A DNA stretch of 64,000 nucleotides, taken from the NCBI RefSeq assembly GCF_000427095.1, contig NC_021487.1, positions 1,052,430-1,116,429 of the forward strand, given 5' to 3'. The notes under the pieces were generated by a model that was given only the letters and a program-made list of their open reading frames with translations, was not told where the DNA came from and did no database searches. This document shows positions 1-9,813 of the stretch, piece after piece (position 1 is the first letter of the stretch; every line of letters starts with the position of its first letter). Origin of the DNA: Chthonomonas calidirosea T49. Its GTDB lineage: Bacteria > Armatimonadota > Chthonomonadetes > Chthonomonadales > Chthonomonadaceae. A program made the translations under genes and the position numbers.

Positions 1-916
1 GCTCCGTGGAGTGCTCGTTTTTCTTAACCTTTGCGGTGATCTGAAGCTTATCTTGGTCGCGGGTGTGCGAGCCGAGATCGAAATCGGTGCGATTGGCGAT
101 TCCCTCAAGCTCTTCGGTTCCGATGGGATAGCGATACATAATATCCACCGTCCGCTTTGAGTAGTGGGCAAGCTCATGAGGAGGCACCTCATAGAGTGAG
201 AGGCGATCTGGGCTAAGGCCGCACACCTTAATCCACCACTCCAAATGGTCTTTAATGAAGGCCTCATGAATAGCCTCATCTTCCCCAGGACGGCAGAAGT
301 ACTCTATCTCCATCTGCTCGAATTCACGGGTGCGGAACACGAAGTTACGCGGGGTTACCTCATTGCGGAATGCTTTGCCGATCTGTGCAACACCAAAAGG
401 CAGTTTGCGGCCGGTGGAGTCAAGTACATTTTTGAAGTTAATGAAAATACCTTGTGCGGTTTCAGGGCGCAAATAGGCGAAAGACTCTGGGTCCGGCACC
501 GGCCCTACCTGCGTTTTAAACATCATATTAAACGGCCGTGGCTCGGTAAGCTCGCCCTCGCATTCACCGGGATGAAGTTTCGGGTGCTTTAAACAGCTAG
601 CCTCCTGCAACTTGTCGGCGCGAAAGCGGCCTTTACAGAGCTTGCAGTCCACAAGAGGGTCTACAAAGGTATCTTCATGACCGGAGTAGTACCAGACCCA
701 CCTATTCATAAGAATAGCCGAATCTAGGCCCTCCATATCGTCTCGGTCGTACACATTGTGCTGCCACCAGAGACGCTTAAGATTATTTTTTAACTCTACC
801 CCTAAGGGACCGTAGTCGAAAGTTCCTTGTAGTCCTCCATATATCTCGCTTCCGGGGAAAATGAAACCTCGTCGTTTACACAACGATACGATCTGGTCTA
901 AGGTCTGCGCAGCCAT
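1..916 (-). CDS. glyQS: Glycyl-tRNA synthetase, dimeric type (C-terminus beyond the window)
   Basis: Charges tRNA-Gly with glycine in the cytoplasm. The reverse strand reads from an ATG at 916 as [20 protein letters not shown] and stays open to base 1, so about 305 N-terminal residues are present and the C-terminal anticodon-binding domain is missing. The class II core is clear: [13 protein letters not shown] near the start, a Cys pair in [17 protein letters not shown], and the motif 2 stretch [19 protein letters not shown]. This is the single-chain dimeric family, not the two-subunit GlyQ/GlyS form. A GAAAGGAA ribosome site lies about 12 bases upstream of the ATG. It is the last gene seen in a long minus-strand run, 82 bases after a DUF1361 gene. 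No T-box sequence is visible upstream. Confidence 0.95.
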   Translation of the reverse strand, partial: MAAQTLDQIVSLCKRRGFIFPGSEIYGGLQGTFDYGPLGVELKNNLKRLWWQHNVYDRDDMEGLDSAILMNRWVWYYSGHEDTFVDPLVDCKLCKGRFRADKLQEASCLKHPKLHPGECEGELTEPRPFNMMFKTQVGPVPDPESFAYLRPETAQGIFINFKNVLDSTGRKLPFGVAQIGKAFRNEVTPRNFVFRTREFEQMEIEYFCRPGEDEAIHEAFIKDHLEWWIKVCGLSPDRLSLYEVPPHELAHYSKRTVDIMYRYPIGTEELEGIANRTDFDLGSHTRDQDKLQITAKVKKNEHSTE

Positions 917-998
917 GATAGGTATGCAAAATTCCTTTCTAAGGAGAACTCGTGGCAGTATGTTTTACCTCAATTTGGGGCAGATACTGTCCTCTTTC

Positions 999-1673
999 TC
1001 ATCCCTTGCCAAGCTTGTAGGAATCGCTGCCAGAGGAACGCCGCCGAAACCGCATGAGCACCCCATCGAACCAGGCATCCACAATCTCATAAAGTATCCA
1101 AAGCAGAATCGCAAAAACGAGTATCACCTTGAGAAGCGCAGGGGTCTGAAACACGTGAACGATGCTGAACCAAACCGCCTTTGGATGCAACGCCACCTCC
1201 CAAGAGTTAAGTCGCACGACGAGCCCCAAATAGACGCCCAAGGAGATCAGAAGAAAAAAGGGCACAGCAAAGAAGCCGGGCTGCAGGCGTGCCTGACGCA
1301 GAACGCACGCAACCGGCCGAATCGCCAAAGCATAACAGAGGATACCATAGCCGCTGTAGAGAAGGAAGAAGAACCCGAGCTTTGCTACCTGCAACTGCTG
1401 CCGCGGCGTTATCGCGGTATCTCGCAATTGCACCAGAGGGCTATCTGTGAAGAAGTGCCTCCATTCGGTAAGCAAATAACAGGTATTGGGCAGAAACACT
1501 AGCCATAAGAGGCACAGAGGAACAAAAATAAGAACCCAAAAAAAAGCCGCCAGGCCACGCCGCATCACACGCCGCTGTTTAAACCAACCGGCTAATAGAA
1601 AGCCTAAAACAACGGGTATAGTCGCTAGCGTGAGGTTATAAAGAACATAAGGCGGTGATTGCAGGGAATGCAT
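999..1673 (-). CDS. DUF1361-type integral membrane protein
   Basis: A 224-residue membrane protein with about six hydrophobic segments (roughly residues 8-28, 40-62, 95-118, 133-153 and 170-192 are clearest). Family marks are WLVFLPNTCYLLTEWRHF at about 57-74 and RLNSWEV at about 153-159, which match the LPNxxYhhTDhxH and RxNSWD signatures I associate with DUF1361. The biochemical role of the family is unknown. The C-terminus is basic (MRFRRRSS) and probably cytoplasmic. It sits 21 bases downstream of the small membrane protein at 1695-1904 and upstream of glyQS, so it is probably co-transcribed. Confidence 0.75.
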   Translation of the reverse strand: MHSLQSPPYVLYNLTLATIPVVLGFLLAGWFKQRRVMRRGLAAFFWVLIFVPLCLLWLVFLPNTCYLLTEWRHFFTDSPLVQLRDTAITPRQQLQVAKLGFFFLLYSGYGILCYALAIRPVACVLRQARLQPGFFAVPFFLLISLGVYLGLVVRLNSWEVALHPKAVWFSIVHVFQTPALLKVILVFAILLWILYEIVDAWFDGVLMRFRRRSSGSDSYKLGKG

Positions 1674-1694
1674 CGCGTCTTTTATACTCCTCCT

Positions 1695-1904
1695 CTATGG
1701 CTCTTTAGGCGGAGAGGGCATGTCTCGAAAAAGCTGATAGCCCAACCGTAAGAGCACAAAACCGCACAGAACGAACAGCCAGGCCACTAACTGCCCCTCA
1801 AAAACACCAAAAAGCCCCCCGATGAGCCATAGCCCTCCGATGCTTAAGACACAACCGCCCCACAGCTTTTTCAGCCGATTGGGTTTGGCCTTAGGGTGCG
1901 GCAT
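1695..1904 (-). CDS. Small two-helix membrane protein, unknown function
   Basis: A 69-residue protein with a basic N-terminus (MPHPKAKPNRLKK) and two hydrophobic helices at about 17-34 and 38-58, separated by a short loop containing EGQ. I do not recognise a family. Its start overlaps the end of the ChaN gene by 14 bases, which suggests translational coupling and supports it as a real gene. It precedes the DUF1361 gene with only 21 bases between. It could be a small partner of either neighbour, but nothing in the sequence shows this. Confidence 0.6.
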   Translation of the reverse strand: MPHPKAKPNRLKKLWGGCVLSIGGLWLIGGLFGVFEGQLVAWLFVLCGFVLLRLGYQLFRDMPSPPKEP

Positions 1905-2811
1905 CGGTGTTCGCCGTTCCCTCCTTCGGATAGGTAAGAATTACGAAATCGCCCGCCTGTAGCGCAGACGCCTCTGGGACGTCGTGCGTTCGCATTTTCT
2001 GTATCGAGATCACTACGATCTTCAGCCGAGGACGCAGCTGTTTAACACGATCTACAATGCCCCACCCATAATCGCTATGCATTCGTCCGTTGATCTGCAG
2101 AAGATGGATCCTGGGATGCCGATCGTGAAAGCGGACCAACGAGTCCGCCATCGTCGCGTCCCAAAGCGCCTGTGCCTCCTTCATATGCTGCAAGGTAGGC
2201 ATGGCGGGATCGGCCATATTCTGCCCTTCATGCGCCGGCCCTAAAACAGTATCCAGCGCCTTGGAGTAGCCCTCCGGTAGCTGCATGGAGTAGGGTAAGG
2301 GAGGTAAGAAGACCTTCGAGGCTTTTGGAAGCCTTTCCAGTGCCTGCATACCCTCTCGACTCACTAAATTCACGTACCTACGGGGCGCATTGGCGGCAAG
2401 CACCGGTAGACCATGTGTCTTACAAAACTCTACCAATGGCCGATAGTCCGTTTTATAGTTTGGCCAGGGGCGACTGCACGCCAGAAACTGCGGCTCCGTG
2501 ATAAACCCCTGCAGATACTCATCGAGCGGTAACTGCACGTCGCGCTCGAACATCTCTAAAGAGAGGGCAAGCTGTGGATGCGCTTTATAGAGATCCTCGA
2601 GTATTTGTAACTCTAATAGATGGGCTTGAGGGTCATCGTGCTCTTCACCGACGAACACAATATCTGCTGTAACCAACTGCTGTAACATCTGAGACAAAGT
2701 ACAAGGCTTCCCGCTAGCGTAGACGATATCGTTCGTGGTCTGCGACAAAGCCCTTCCCTCATAACCTATGCTAAGCAAGGCAATAAGCATGAAACACAAG
2801 AAAATGCGCAT
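1891..2811 (-). CDS. ChaN/DUF399-family exported protein
   Basis: A 306-residue exported protein of the ChaN (DUF399, haem-binding uptake) superfamily. The N-terminus is a signal peptide (residues 1-23, hydrophobic LCFMLIALLSIGY). The core begins with IVFVGEEHDDPQAHLLELQ at about 50-68, which carries the E-E/H-D-xx-H pattern of this superfamily, followed by LSLEMFERDVQ and FCKTHGLPVLAANAPRRYV. Campylobacter ChaN binds haem pairs; many relatives have no assigned substrate. The gene starts 2 bases after the GH63 stop codon and overlaps the next small gene, so it lies inside the operon. A haem link is inferred from family only. Confidence 0.8.
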   Translation of the reverse strand: MRIFLCFMLIALLSIGYEGRALSQTTNDIVYASGKPCTLSQMLQQLVTADIVFVGEEHDDPQAHLLELQILEDLYKAHPQLALSLEMFERDVQLPLDEYLQGFITEPQFLACSRPWPNYKTDYRPLVEFCKTHGLPVLAANAPRRYVNLVSREGMQALERLPKASKVFLPPLPYSMQLPEGYSKALDTVLGPAHEGQNMADPAMPTLQHMKEAQALWDATMADSLVRFHDRHPRIHLLQINGRMHSDYGWGIVDRVKQLRPRLKIVVISIQKMRTHDVPEASALQAGDFVILTYPKEGTANTDAAP

Positions 2812-2813
2812 CG

Positions 2814-5510
2814 CTAGGCTCCACTTTGCTCAATTAGCTTGGCAATAAGGCCTGTCCACCCTGTCTGGTGGCTGGCACCAAGCCCTTTACCTGTATCCCC
2901 ATGAAAATATTCATGGAAGGGAATGTAGTCTTTCCAATTCGGGTCGGTCTGAAAAGTTTCGTTGTCGCCAAACACGGCGCGTCGCCCGTTCCCGTCCCTT
3001 AGGAAGATGTGCACCAGGCGATGAGAAAGCTCCGTAGCTACCTCCCATAGAGTCATCTGGTTGCCACTGCCTGTGGGGCATTCGACCTTGAACGAGTCGC
3101 GGAAATAGTAGTCAAAACGTTGCAAGGCTTCGATAATGAGGTAGTTGATGGGGAACCAAATAGGCCCGCGCCAGTTGGAGTTGCCTCCAAACAAGGTTGT
3201 TCGTGATTCCGCCGGCTCATAGTCTACCGACCGTATCTCCTGATTGAGATTGAGCACATACGGGTGCTGCTCATGATACTTGCTCACGCTCCGGATACCA
3301 TAATCGCTCAAGAACTCGTTGGGGTCCAGCATTCGGCGCAGCACCTCTACCAACCGCTCTGGGCGCACAAGCGCTAGCAGTCGTCTATCTTGATCTCCCT
3401 TGACATGGAGATGACATACAAGGCTAGCTAGCTCAGGGTGCTTCTCCAAAAACCATTCGGCCCTCTCACGAAACTCAGACATTCGCTTCAGATCCTCATC
3501 CTCAATTGTCTCCACGGCGAGGATCGGAATGAGCCCCACGAGAGAGCGAGCTCGCAAAGGAATGGCCGTGCCGTCGGGCATGCGGAGCACGTCATAGAAA
3601 AAGTGGTCTTGCTCATCCCAAAGCGATATTCCCGAATCGCCGATATTGTTGATGGCGCCGGCGATAAAGAGGAAATGCTCGAAAAATTTGATGGCCATAT
3701 CCTCATAGGCAGGGTCGTCCCGAGCCAGCTCCACGGCAATGGCAAACATAGAGAGGCAGAAGAAGCCCATCCAGGCCGTTCCATCTGACTGCTCGAGTGT
3801 CTCTCCGCTTGGCAAGGGAGCGTTGCGGTCAAACACCCCGATGTTGTCCATTCCTAAAAAACCACCCTGGAAGACGTTCCGGCCTTCAGGGTCTTTGCGA
3901 TTGACCCACCAGGTAAAGTTCAATAAAAGCTTGTGAAAGATACGCTCAAGGAAATGGAGATCGGCCTTTCCTGTCAGCCGGTGTTCGATGCGATAGACTC
4001 TCAGGGCAGCCCATGCGTGCACGGGGGGATTTACGTCGTTAAAGTTCCACTCATAGGCAGGTAACTGTCCGTTGGGGTGCATCGCCCATTCGCGACAAAG
4101 AAGGATCAGCTGTCGCTTGGCGAAAGCGGGGTCAATCAGCGCAAAGACGATACAGTGAAAGGCGAGGTCCCAGGCAGCATACCAGGGATACTCCCAAGTG
4201 TCGGGCATAGAGAACACATCGAAATTATCGAGGTGCCTCCAATCATGATTACGTCCGCTCTTGCGCTGCGGCGGTGGTGGCGGAAAGCCGGGGTCCCCAT
4301 CTAGCCAGGTAGCCACGTTGTAGTGGTAGAACTGCTTGCTCCACAACATGCCGGCAAAAGCTTGGCGCTGGATGTTTTGCAGATCTTCGGAAGCGCCGTC
4401 GGGCACGTAGGCCGCATAGAAATCGTCTGCCTCCTGTTTACGTGTTCTGAAAATCCGCTCGAAAGAGACTCCAAGTGGCTCAGATATCGTGGACCAACGG
4501 GTAAGCCTCAAACGCACCTCGCATGTTTCACCCGCTCCTATCGTGAGGCGGTAACAGGCAGCCGCTTTTGTGCCCGTCTTTTCCGGATTGACAGCCTCAG
4601 ACCGGCCCTGCACAATATAATCGTTGATACCATCCTTCACGTAGGGGGACGAATTGTTGACGCTAGGCCCATAGAGGCGCTGATAGTTGGTTTCATTATT
4701 GGTAAAAAGTAGCTCAGGTCCGCTCGAAATGCTCTGGCATAAAAGCCACATCTCTCCAATAATGGGGTGCTCCGCCCTAATCGCTTTGATCGCCTCAGCT
4801 TTTCCAGCAGGGTTTTCCGGCTGTGCAGCGGTTAAATTGGGCACAGGTGTGTGTTCACCCCAAATCCATGTATTGCGAAACCAGAGAGTGGGTAATAAGG
4901 TGAGAGGAGCCGCTTCCGGCCCTCGATTCACCACGGTTATTCGAATCAAGATGTCCTCAGGAGCTTCTTTAGCGTACTCAACGAATACATCGAAATAGCG
5001 GTTCTCATTGAAGATGCCTGTGTCAAAAAGCTCGTATTCAGGGTCTTCTTTTGTTTTGCGTGCGTTTTCATCAATAAGCTGTTGATAAGGATAAGCGGCT
5101 TGCGGATATTTATATAGAGCTTTCATGTAGGAGTGGGTGGGTGTGTTATCTAGAAAAAAGTAGTACTCCTTCACATCCTCTCCATGGTTGCCTTGATTGC
5201 CGGTAAGGCCAAAAAGCCGCTCTTTGAGGATAGGGTCCTTGTGATTCCAAAGAGCTAGGGCGAAGCAAAGATACTGACCACGATCGCAGATACCCAAAAG
5301 CCCATCCTCGTTCCACCGGTAGGCCTTTGAGCGGGCGTGGTCGTGTGGAAAGTACTCCCATGCGCTTCCATCGGGGCTATAATCCTCCCGCACGGTTCCC
5401 CATGCCCTTTCCGCAAGATAAGGCCCCCAGCGCTTCCAGTCCGCCGTGTGCAAGTTTGTCTGGTGCAGGCGCATCTCTTCGTCGTTCATTCCTCGCTCCT
5501 CTAGATCCAT
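2814..5510 (-). CDS. GH63-family (MGH1-like) glucosidase
   Basis: An 898-residue cytoplasmic-looking glycoside hydrolase (no signal peptide) of the bacterial GH63 / MGH1-like type, predicted to release glucose from alpha-linked oligosaccharides. Recognisable stretches include the N-terminal [19 protein letters not shown], the (alpha/alpha)6-barrel signature [15 protein letters not shown] at about 445, an [10 protein letters not shown] segment near the C-terminus, and [18 protein letters not shown] at about 775. The length matches the bacterial 'glucosidase' group of roughly 880-900 residues. Two starts are plausible: ATG at 5510 (AGAGGAG six bases upstream) and ATG at 5489 (GAGGAG six bases upstream). 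It follows the M24 peptidase by 15 bases and couples to ChaN. Confidence 0.85.
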   Translation of the reverse strand: MDLEERGMNDEEMRLHQTNLHTADWKRWGPYLAERAWGTVREDYSPDGSAWEYFPHDHARSKAYRWNEDGLLGICDRGQYLCFALALWNHKDPILKERLFGLTGNQGNHGEDVKEYYFFLDNTPTHSYMKALYKYPQAAYPYQQLIDENARKTKEDPEYELFDTGIFNENRYFDVFVEYAKEAPEDILIRITVVNRGPEAAPLTLLPTLWFRNTWIWGEHTPVPNLTAAQPENPAGKAEAIKAIRAEHPIIGEMWLLCQSISSGPELLFTNNETNYQRLYGPSVNNSSPYVKDGINDYIVQGRSEAVNPEKTGTKAAACYRLTIGAGETCEVRLRLTRWSTISEPLGVSFERIFRTRKQEADDFYAAYVPDGASEDLQNIQRQAFAGMLWSKQFYHYNVATWLDGDPGFPPPPPQRKSGRNHDWRHLDNFDVFSMPDTWEYPWYAAWDLAFHCIVFALIDPAFAKRQLILLCREWAMHPNGQLPAYEWNFNDVNPPVHAWAALRVYRIEHRLTGKADLHFLERIFHKLLLNFTWWVNRKDPEGRNVFQGGFLGMDNIGVFDRNAPLPSGETLEQSDGTAWMGFFCLSMFAIAVELARDDPAYEDMAIKFFEHFLFIAGAINNIGDSGISLWDEQDHFFYDVLRMPDGTAIPLRARSLVGLIPILAVETIEDEDLKRMSEFRERAEWFLEKHPELASLVCHLHVKGDQDRRLLALVRPERLVEVLRRMLDPNEFLSDYGIRSVSKYHEQHPYVLNLNQEIRSVDYEPAESRTTLFGGNSNWRGPIWFPINYLIIEALQRFDYYFRDSFKVECPTGSGNQMTLWEVATELSHRLVHIFLRDGNGRRAVFGDNETFQTDPNWKDYIPFHEYFHGDTGKGLGASHQTGWTGLIAKLIEQSGA

Positions 5511-5525
5511 AGCGAACTCCTCTCC

Positions 5526-6638
5526 CTACGCAATAATCGGTAGCGTTTTCGGAATCGGACGATTCAGCGATAACGCGCCGGTTTCAGTTACCGTAACAAT
5601 ATTTTCTAATCGAACTCCGTAGCGCCCCGATAGATAGATGCCAGGCTCGATGGAGAAACAGAAACCAGGCTCAAGGGGAAGCGTGTTCCCCTCTTGAATA
5701 TAGGGTGGTTCGTGACAGGAAAGCCCAATGCCATGACCGGTTCTATGGATGAAATTCTCTCCATAGCCGGCCCTCTGAATAACCTGTCTAGCTGCCCTAT
5801 CTATCTCTTCACACAAGATACCAGGGCGCACGGCCGCAAAGGCGGCAACGTGTGCCTCAGCAACTGTCCGATAAACTCTTTCTGCCTCCTCATCCGGCGG
5901 TGCGCCAAAGGCGACGGTACGGGTGGTATCCGATGCATAATGCTCCCATGTACAGCCGATATCTACGATTACCATGTCGCCTCGCTTTAGCGGGGTAGCG
6001 TCAGGCGTATGATGCGGCATAGCTGCATTCGCTCCAAAACAGATGAGCGGCTCGAAAGAGGGCGTCGAACGATGCTGTTGGATCTGCTGCTCTACCAGCG
6101 CAGCGACCTCTATCTCCGTTACACCCTCCTTTAAAGAGGCCAAAGTGGCCTCCATCACCGTATCAATGATCTCGGCCGCGCGCTGCATGGCAGATAGCTC
6201 ATCAGGGGTTTTCACACGCCGAAGCCTAGAAAGCACCGGATCTGCTGGCAGATAAGTTAGGTTCGGCGCTATACTTTGAAGTCCTAGCAGATGCACCGCA
6301 TACAGCTCATCATCCACGAGAACTGCCTGTCCGGGTCGAATATCCCAACCCCGAAATAGCGTGCGCACCGTGTCCTGCCAACCGCTTGAATCTTCCCAGC
6401 CGTAGACCAGGGAAATTTGTGCAAGGTTCTGACTGGCTTGCGCCACATTCATCTTTGGTACCACAAAGACCGGCTCTTCTACCCAAGGCACAAAAAGCGC
6501 TAAGAACCGCTTGTGACCGTTTTCTACATAGCCAGTCAGATAGCGCATCTGATCGGAAAAAGAGAGGATGGCAAGCCGATAACCCTCCTGTTGCATTAAG
6601 GCTTGCAGACGCTGTATTCGCTCATGATAGATGTTCAT
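5526..6638 (-). CDS. M24-family Xaa-Pro peptidase
   Basis: A 370-residue creatinase-fold aminopeptidase predicted to remove an N-terminal residue before proline, using two metal ions. The N-terminal creatinase domain spans about residues 1-130 and the M24 domain about 140-370. Metal ligands are visible: D in VIVDIGC, D in YASDTTRT, H in HRTGHGIGL, E in FSIEPGIY and E in VRLENIV. I chose the ATG at 6638 (MNIYHERIQRL), because AAGGAG lies just upstream and the longer frame to 6746 only shadows the transporter gene. It overlaps the transporter's end by 17 bases, which implies coupling. Confidence 0.9.
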   Translation of the reverse strand: MNIYHERIQRLQALMQQEGYRLAILSFSDQMRYLTGYVENGHKRFLALFVPWVEEPVFVVPKMNVAQASQNLAQISLVYGWEDSSGWQDTVRTLFRGWDIRPGQAVLVDDELYAVHLLGLQSIAPNLTYLPADPVLSRLRRVKTPDELSAMQRAAEIIDTVMEATLASLKEGVTEIEVAALVEQQIQQHRSTPSFEPLICFGANAAMPHHTPDATPLKRGDMVIVDIGCTWEHYASDTTRTVAFGAPPDEEAERVYRTVAEAHVAAFAAVRPGILCEEIDRAARQVIQRAGYGENFIHRTGHGIGLSCHEPPYIQEGNTLPLEPGFCFSIEPGIYLSGRYGVRLENIVTVTETGALSLNRPIPKTLPIIA

Positions 6639-7305
6639 TCTGTTGCTCCTTAACGGCACACTGTCCGCAGCAGGGCAGACCAAAGAAGGCTGCAAAGGCT
6701 TCTCGCAATAAGAAAGGCACCAGCAGGAGTGTCGCCGCGCCATCAATCCATTGCCATCCTAAAAGGCGCTCAGCCAGCAGACCGACCACCAGCACGATGG
6801 CGAGGTAGCCACAAGCGGCGCTCTCTACCGCTTCGGCACGAAGGGCGCGGCTCTGCAGTTTTTCCGCCAGTCGCAACTTCCAAGCGGCCAAAAGCGGCAT
6901 TCCAATTTTCGCCGCAACCCCTACCAAGATGCCCCACGCACTTCGTTCCGTATCGGTAGGCAATCCGTGCCCCAATAGGCGCCCTATTGCAAGCGCGGAA
7001 AGCAAGCAAGCTAAACCGGCCAGGAGAGTACCGGCAATACGGCTCGCCAGTTTCTCGACCGACTCCAGCGATTCGGCCGATAGTCCACGCCGGTACTCCG
7101 CATCCAAACGCCAAAGCAGCACACCCGCGCTGAGCAACTCGATGAGGCTGTCTAGCCCAAAGCCCTCTAAAAGCAAGCTGCGTGCTGCAGCCCCTAGCAG
7201 CAGCGCGACGGCGGCTTCGAGGATCATCCAGACAAATGTGATGCCAACCGCAAGCAGAGCCTGTTTTAGAGCTTGTTGATGCGAGGTGCTTTGGTGTTTC
7301 GACAT
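6622..7305 (-). CDS. CDF-type cation transporter, transmembrane domain only
   Basis: A 227-residue membrane protein with about six helices resembling the transmembrane domain of cation diffusion facilitators. The second helix region reads LEGFGLDSLIELLSA and the fifth AEAVESAACGYLA; these acidic positions are where CDF proteins place their metal site. The cytoplasmic ferredoxin-like C-terminal domain of typical CDF proteins (about 300 residues) is absent; the chain ends soon after the last helix with CCGQC and a charged tail. Metal specificity cannot be read, though the two closely placed Cys may bind metal. It overlaps the M24 peptidase start and lies 69 bases after purC. Confidence 0.7.
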   Translation of the reverse strand: MSKHQSTSHQQALKQALLAVGITFVWMILEAAVALLLGAAARSLLLEGFGLDSLIELLSAGVLLWRLDAEYRRGLSAESLESVEKLASRIAGTLLAGLACLLSALAIGRLLGHGLPTDTERSAWGILVGVAAKIGMPLLAAWKLRLAEKLQSRALRAEAVESAACGYLAIVLVVGLLAERLLGWQWIDGAATLLLVPFLLREAFAAFFGLPCCGQCAVKEQQNEHLS

Positions 7306-7374
7306 GGCAGTTTCACGCTCTCCATAGGCATGGCCAGCAGGATGCTAGCGTTCCTAGGCATCGGACAACCAAGC

Positions 7375-8319
7375 TCACTCCTCATAGGTAGGCAGCTCTT
7401 TACCTGTAAGCCGCCGATAGGCTTCACGATACTTTTCTGCAGTGCGCTGAACCACCTCTAAAGGGAGCGTTGGCGGGGGAGGCTGTTTGTTCCAACCCGT
7501 TTGCTCCAACCAGTCGCGTACGAACTGCTTATCGAAGGAAGGCTGGCTCTGCCCTGGCCGATAAAGGCTGGCCTCCCAATAGCGGGAGGAGTCGGGCGTG
7601 AGCGCTTCGTCAATCCATATAAGCTCGCCGTTGCGTAAGCCAAATTCGAACTTGGTATCCGCCAGAATCAGCCCCGAATGCCGTGCTCTCTCCTCTGCAC
7701 TCCGGTAGAGCGCAAGGCTGATCTCAGCAACGCGATGCGCGAAGATGCTTCCGATGCGCTCGGCCACCGCGGACAACGAGATATTCTCGTCATGACCGAC
7801 AGTTGCCTTCGTCGCCGGTGTAAAAATGGGTTCCGGTAGCTTTTCACTCTCTTTCAAGCCGCCCGGCAGCGCCACCCCATGAAGAATCACATCCTTATGT
7901 TCTCCACCTGCCGCCACATACTCTTTCCATAGCGAGCCGGCAAGATAGCCTCGGACCACACACTCGATCGGCAGCGGCGTTGCCTTCAGACAGAGCATGC
8001 TTCGTCCGGCCAACTTCCGTTTTAGGGCGGGTTCGAGGGAAACACCGCTACGTTCCAAATAGGGCAGTATGGCCGCATCATCTACCGCCAAGCAGTGATT
8101 GGGCACCAAGGGGCTCAACTGCTGAAACCACCACCCAGAAAGTTGAGTAAGCACACGCCCTTTATCGGGAATGCCCTCCTGCAACACCACATCGAAAGCC
8201 GATATACGGTCGGTGGCGACAATAAGCAGCGAGTCGTTACCGACTTCAAAAATTTCGCGTACCTTGCCCGATGTGCGATGAACGAGACCCGGAATAGCGA
8301 TATGTTGAAGAGGTGTCAT
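7375..8319 (-). CDS. purC: SAICAR synthase (purine biosynthesis)
   Basis: Phosphoribosylaminoimidazole-succinocarboxamide synthase, which ligates aspartate to CAIR with ATP in purine synthesis. The N-terminus shows TSGKVREIFEVG and VATDRISAFDV; further signatures are ECVVRGYLAGS, LILADTKFEFG and DEALTPDSSRYW. At 314 residues it belongs to the longer (about 300-residue) form rather than the 240-residue enterobacterial form. The start codon overlaps the GH51 stop by 4 bases (ATGA arrangement). No other purine genes are in view, so it is separated here from the usual pur cluster. Confidence 0.95.
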   Translation of the reverse strand: MTPLQHIAIPGLVHRTSGKVREIFEVGNDSLLIVATDRISAFDVVLQEGIPDKGRVLTQLSGWWFQQLSPLVPNHCLAVDDAAILPYLERSGVSLEPALKRKLAGRSMLCLKATPLPIECVVRGYLAGSLWKEYVAAGGEHKDVILHGVALPGGLKESEKLPEPIFTPATKATVGHDENISLSAVAERIGSIFAHRVAEISLALYRSAEERARHSGLILADTKFEFGLRNGELIWIDEALTPDSSRYWEASLYRPGQSQPSFDKQFVRDWLEQTGWNKQPPPPTLPLEVVQRTAEKYREAYRRLTGKELPTYEE

Positions 8320-9803
8320 CTTCGTTTTAACCGGAACGTCGCCATGGAGTGTTTCGGCAGATTCACAAGGTAGCCGCCCTGCGTGCTCTCAGTGGCCTTA
8401 ATGGGCTGCGGTACCACCGCGTCCGGCTTCTCCGCCGAGTTATGAGCGAGGGGGTTATCGGCTGTCAACAGCTGTGCATCGAACAGCACGCGGCCCTCTG
8501 TGCCGCCGAAATGCACCGAGGCCGACTGATCCAAATGCAAATTGAGAACGGTGAGTGTAAGATTGTCCTCCTTATCGAGCGAAGCGGTAGCCGTAACGCA
8601 GCGCAGCTCCTCACTAACGGGCAAAAGACTTGCATGCACCTCTACCTCCAGAGCGGTGGCCCCTATATGTGGGGCATGAAGCTGAAAGACATGATAGGTG
8701 GGTGTACGCCACATAGCAGCCCCTCGCGTCTGAATGGGCGCATGAAGCACATTTACGACTTGCGCGAGGTTGGCCAAACTCAAAACGCGGCACTGCCGAT
8801 GAAAGCCTTCCAGAACAATGGCGGCCGCTAGGGCATCGCGTAGGGTCGAAACCTGCTCGTAGGGCCCACCGCGTTTATCAGGATCAAACTGAAGTCTCGC
8901 CTCCGGATGCCAAATACCCCACTCATCCAGAGCAACCCCCACACGGCGTCGTTCGCCGAGCTCCACACGAATGATGTCGGCGGTCTGTTGCACAAAGGCT
9001 TCCGTCAGCGATGCCTCGGTAAAAAGGCGATAAGAGACCTTCTCAGAGGGATCGAGCTCTCCCCCTTCTCCGTGCCAGTAGCGGTGCACTGAAAGATGGT
9101 CAATGGTATCTAGATGGTGGCGCAAGGTTTGCAGGAGAGTCCGATTCCACGGCTCATCGAAGCCGCAAGCAACAAGCTCAATGTGGGGGTCTACATGCCG
9201 AAGCATGGTTGCATAGCGCCGATACTCCAGCGCATAATCGCGCGCATCGAAGTTGCCTCCACACCCCCAGTTTTCGTTACCAACCCCCCACAGCTTCACC
9301 CCAAACGGTTTTTCCGCTCCATTTGCCCGCCGTAGCCGGGTAAGGGTTGTATCTAGAGCGCTGTTGCAGTACTCAACCCAATCGCACATCTCTTGAGGCG
9401 ATCCCGTTCCTACATTTGCAGCCAAATAGGGTTCGGCCCCCGTCTGCTCACAAAACCAAAGAAACTCATGGGTGCCTAAGCTGTTGTCGTCCTCGACAAC
9501 CTCTCCACAGGACATCCCGAGCCTTCTAGGGCGCTGATCCTTAGGTCCGATACCATCGCGCCAATGGTAGTGATCCGCATAACACCCCCCAGGCCAACGC
9601 AGCAATGGCATAGGCATGTTTTTCAGCGCCTCGAGCACATCGGTGCGAAAACCTTTTTGGTTAGGAACCGGCGCGCTCGTAGGCTTCAAAAACAGTCCAT
9701 CATAACAGCAGCGCCCTAGGTGTTCCGCAAAATGTCCGTACAGACGTGGAGATATCGTTCCAATGCGGACATCGGGCTTGATCGTGATACGCACGTCTTC
9801 CAT
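8316..9803 (-). CDS. GH51 alpha-L-arabinofuranosidase
   Basis: A 495-residue cytoplasmic GH51 enzyme that releases terminal L-arabinofuranose from arabinoxylan- or arabinan-derived oligosaccharides. The GH-A clan barrel is clear: ISPRLYGHFAEHLGRC at the start, LLRWPGGCYADHYHWRDG, the acid/base Glu177 in GVGNENWGCGG, and the nucleophile Glu294 in VALDEWGIWHP. A beta-sandwich domain occupies roughly the last 120 residues. There is no signal peptide, so substrates would be imported oligosaccharides. It is the second gene of the minus run, 10 bases after the nitroreductase stop, and overlaps purC by 4 bases. Confidence 0.95.
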   Translation of the reverse strand: MEDVRITIKPDVRIGTISPRLYGHFAEHLGRCCYDGLFLKPTSAPVPNQKGFRTDVLEALKNMPMPLLRWPGGCYADHYHWRDGIGPKDQRPRRLGMSCGEVVEDDNSLGTHEFLWFCEQTGAEPYLAANVGTGSPQEMCDWVEYCNSALDTTLTRLRRANGAEKPFGVKLWGVGNENWGCGGNFDARDYALEYRRYATMLRHVDPHIELVACGFDEPWNRTLLQTLRHHLDTIDHLSVHRYWHGEGGELDPSEKVSYRLFTEASLTEAFVQQTADIIRVELGERRRVGVALDEWGIWHPEARLQFDPDKRGGPYEQVSTLRDALAAAIVLEGFHRQCRVLSLANLAQVVNVLHAPIQTRGAAMWRTPTYHVFQLHAPHIGATALEVEVHASLLPVSEELRCVTATASLDKEDNLTLTVLNLHLDQSASVHFGGTEGRVLFDAQLLTADNPLAHNSAEKPDAVVPQPIKATESTQGGYLVNLPKHSMATFRLKRR

Positions 9804-9813
9804 ACGTTAATCC

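Noticed and set aside
917..998. T-box leader in front of glyQS (and likewise leuS and tyrS)
   Set aside because: No antiterminator-type conserved GGUGG box or specifier hairpin is visible upstream of any of the three synthetase genes; the leuS spacer is too short.
861..1502. Plus-strand open frame of 213 codons
   Set aside because: It is antisense to the DUF1361 gene and the glyQS start; the composition is basic and repetitive with no family signal.
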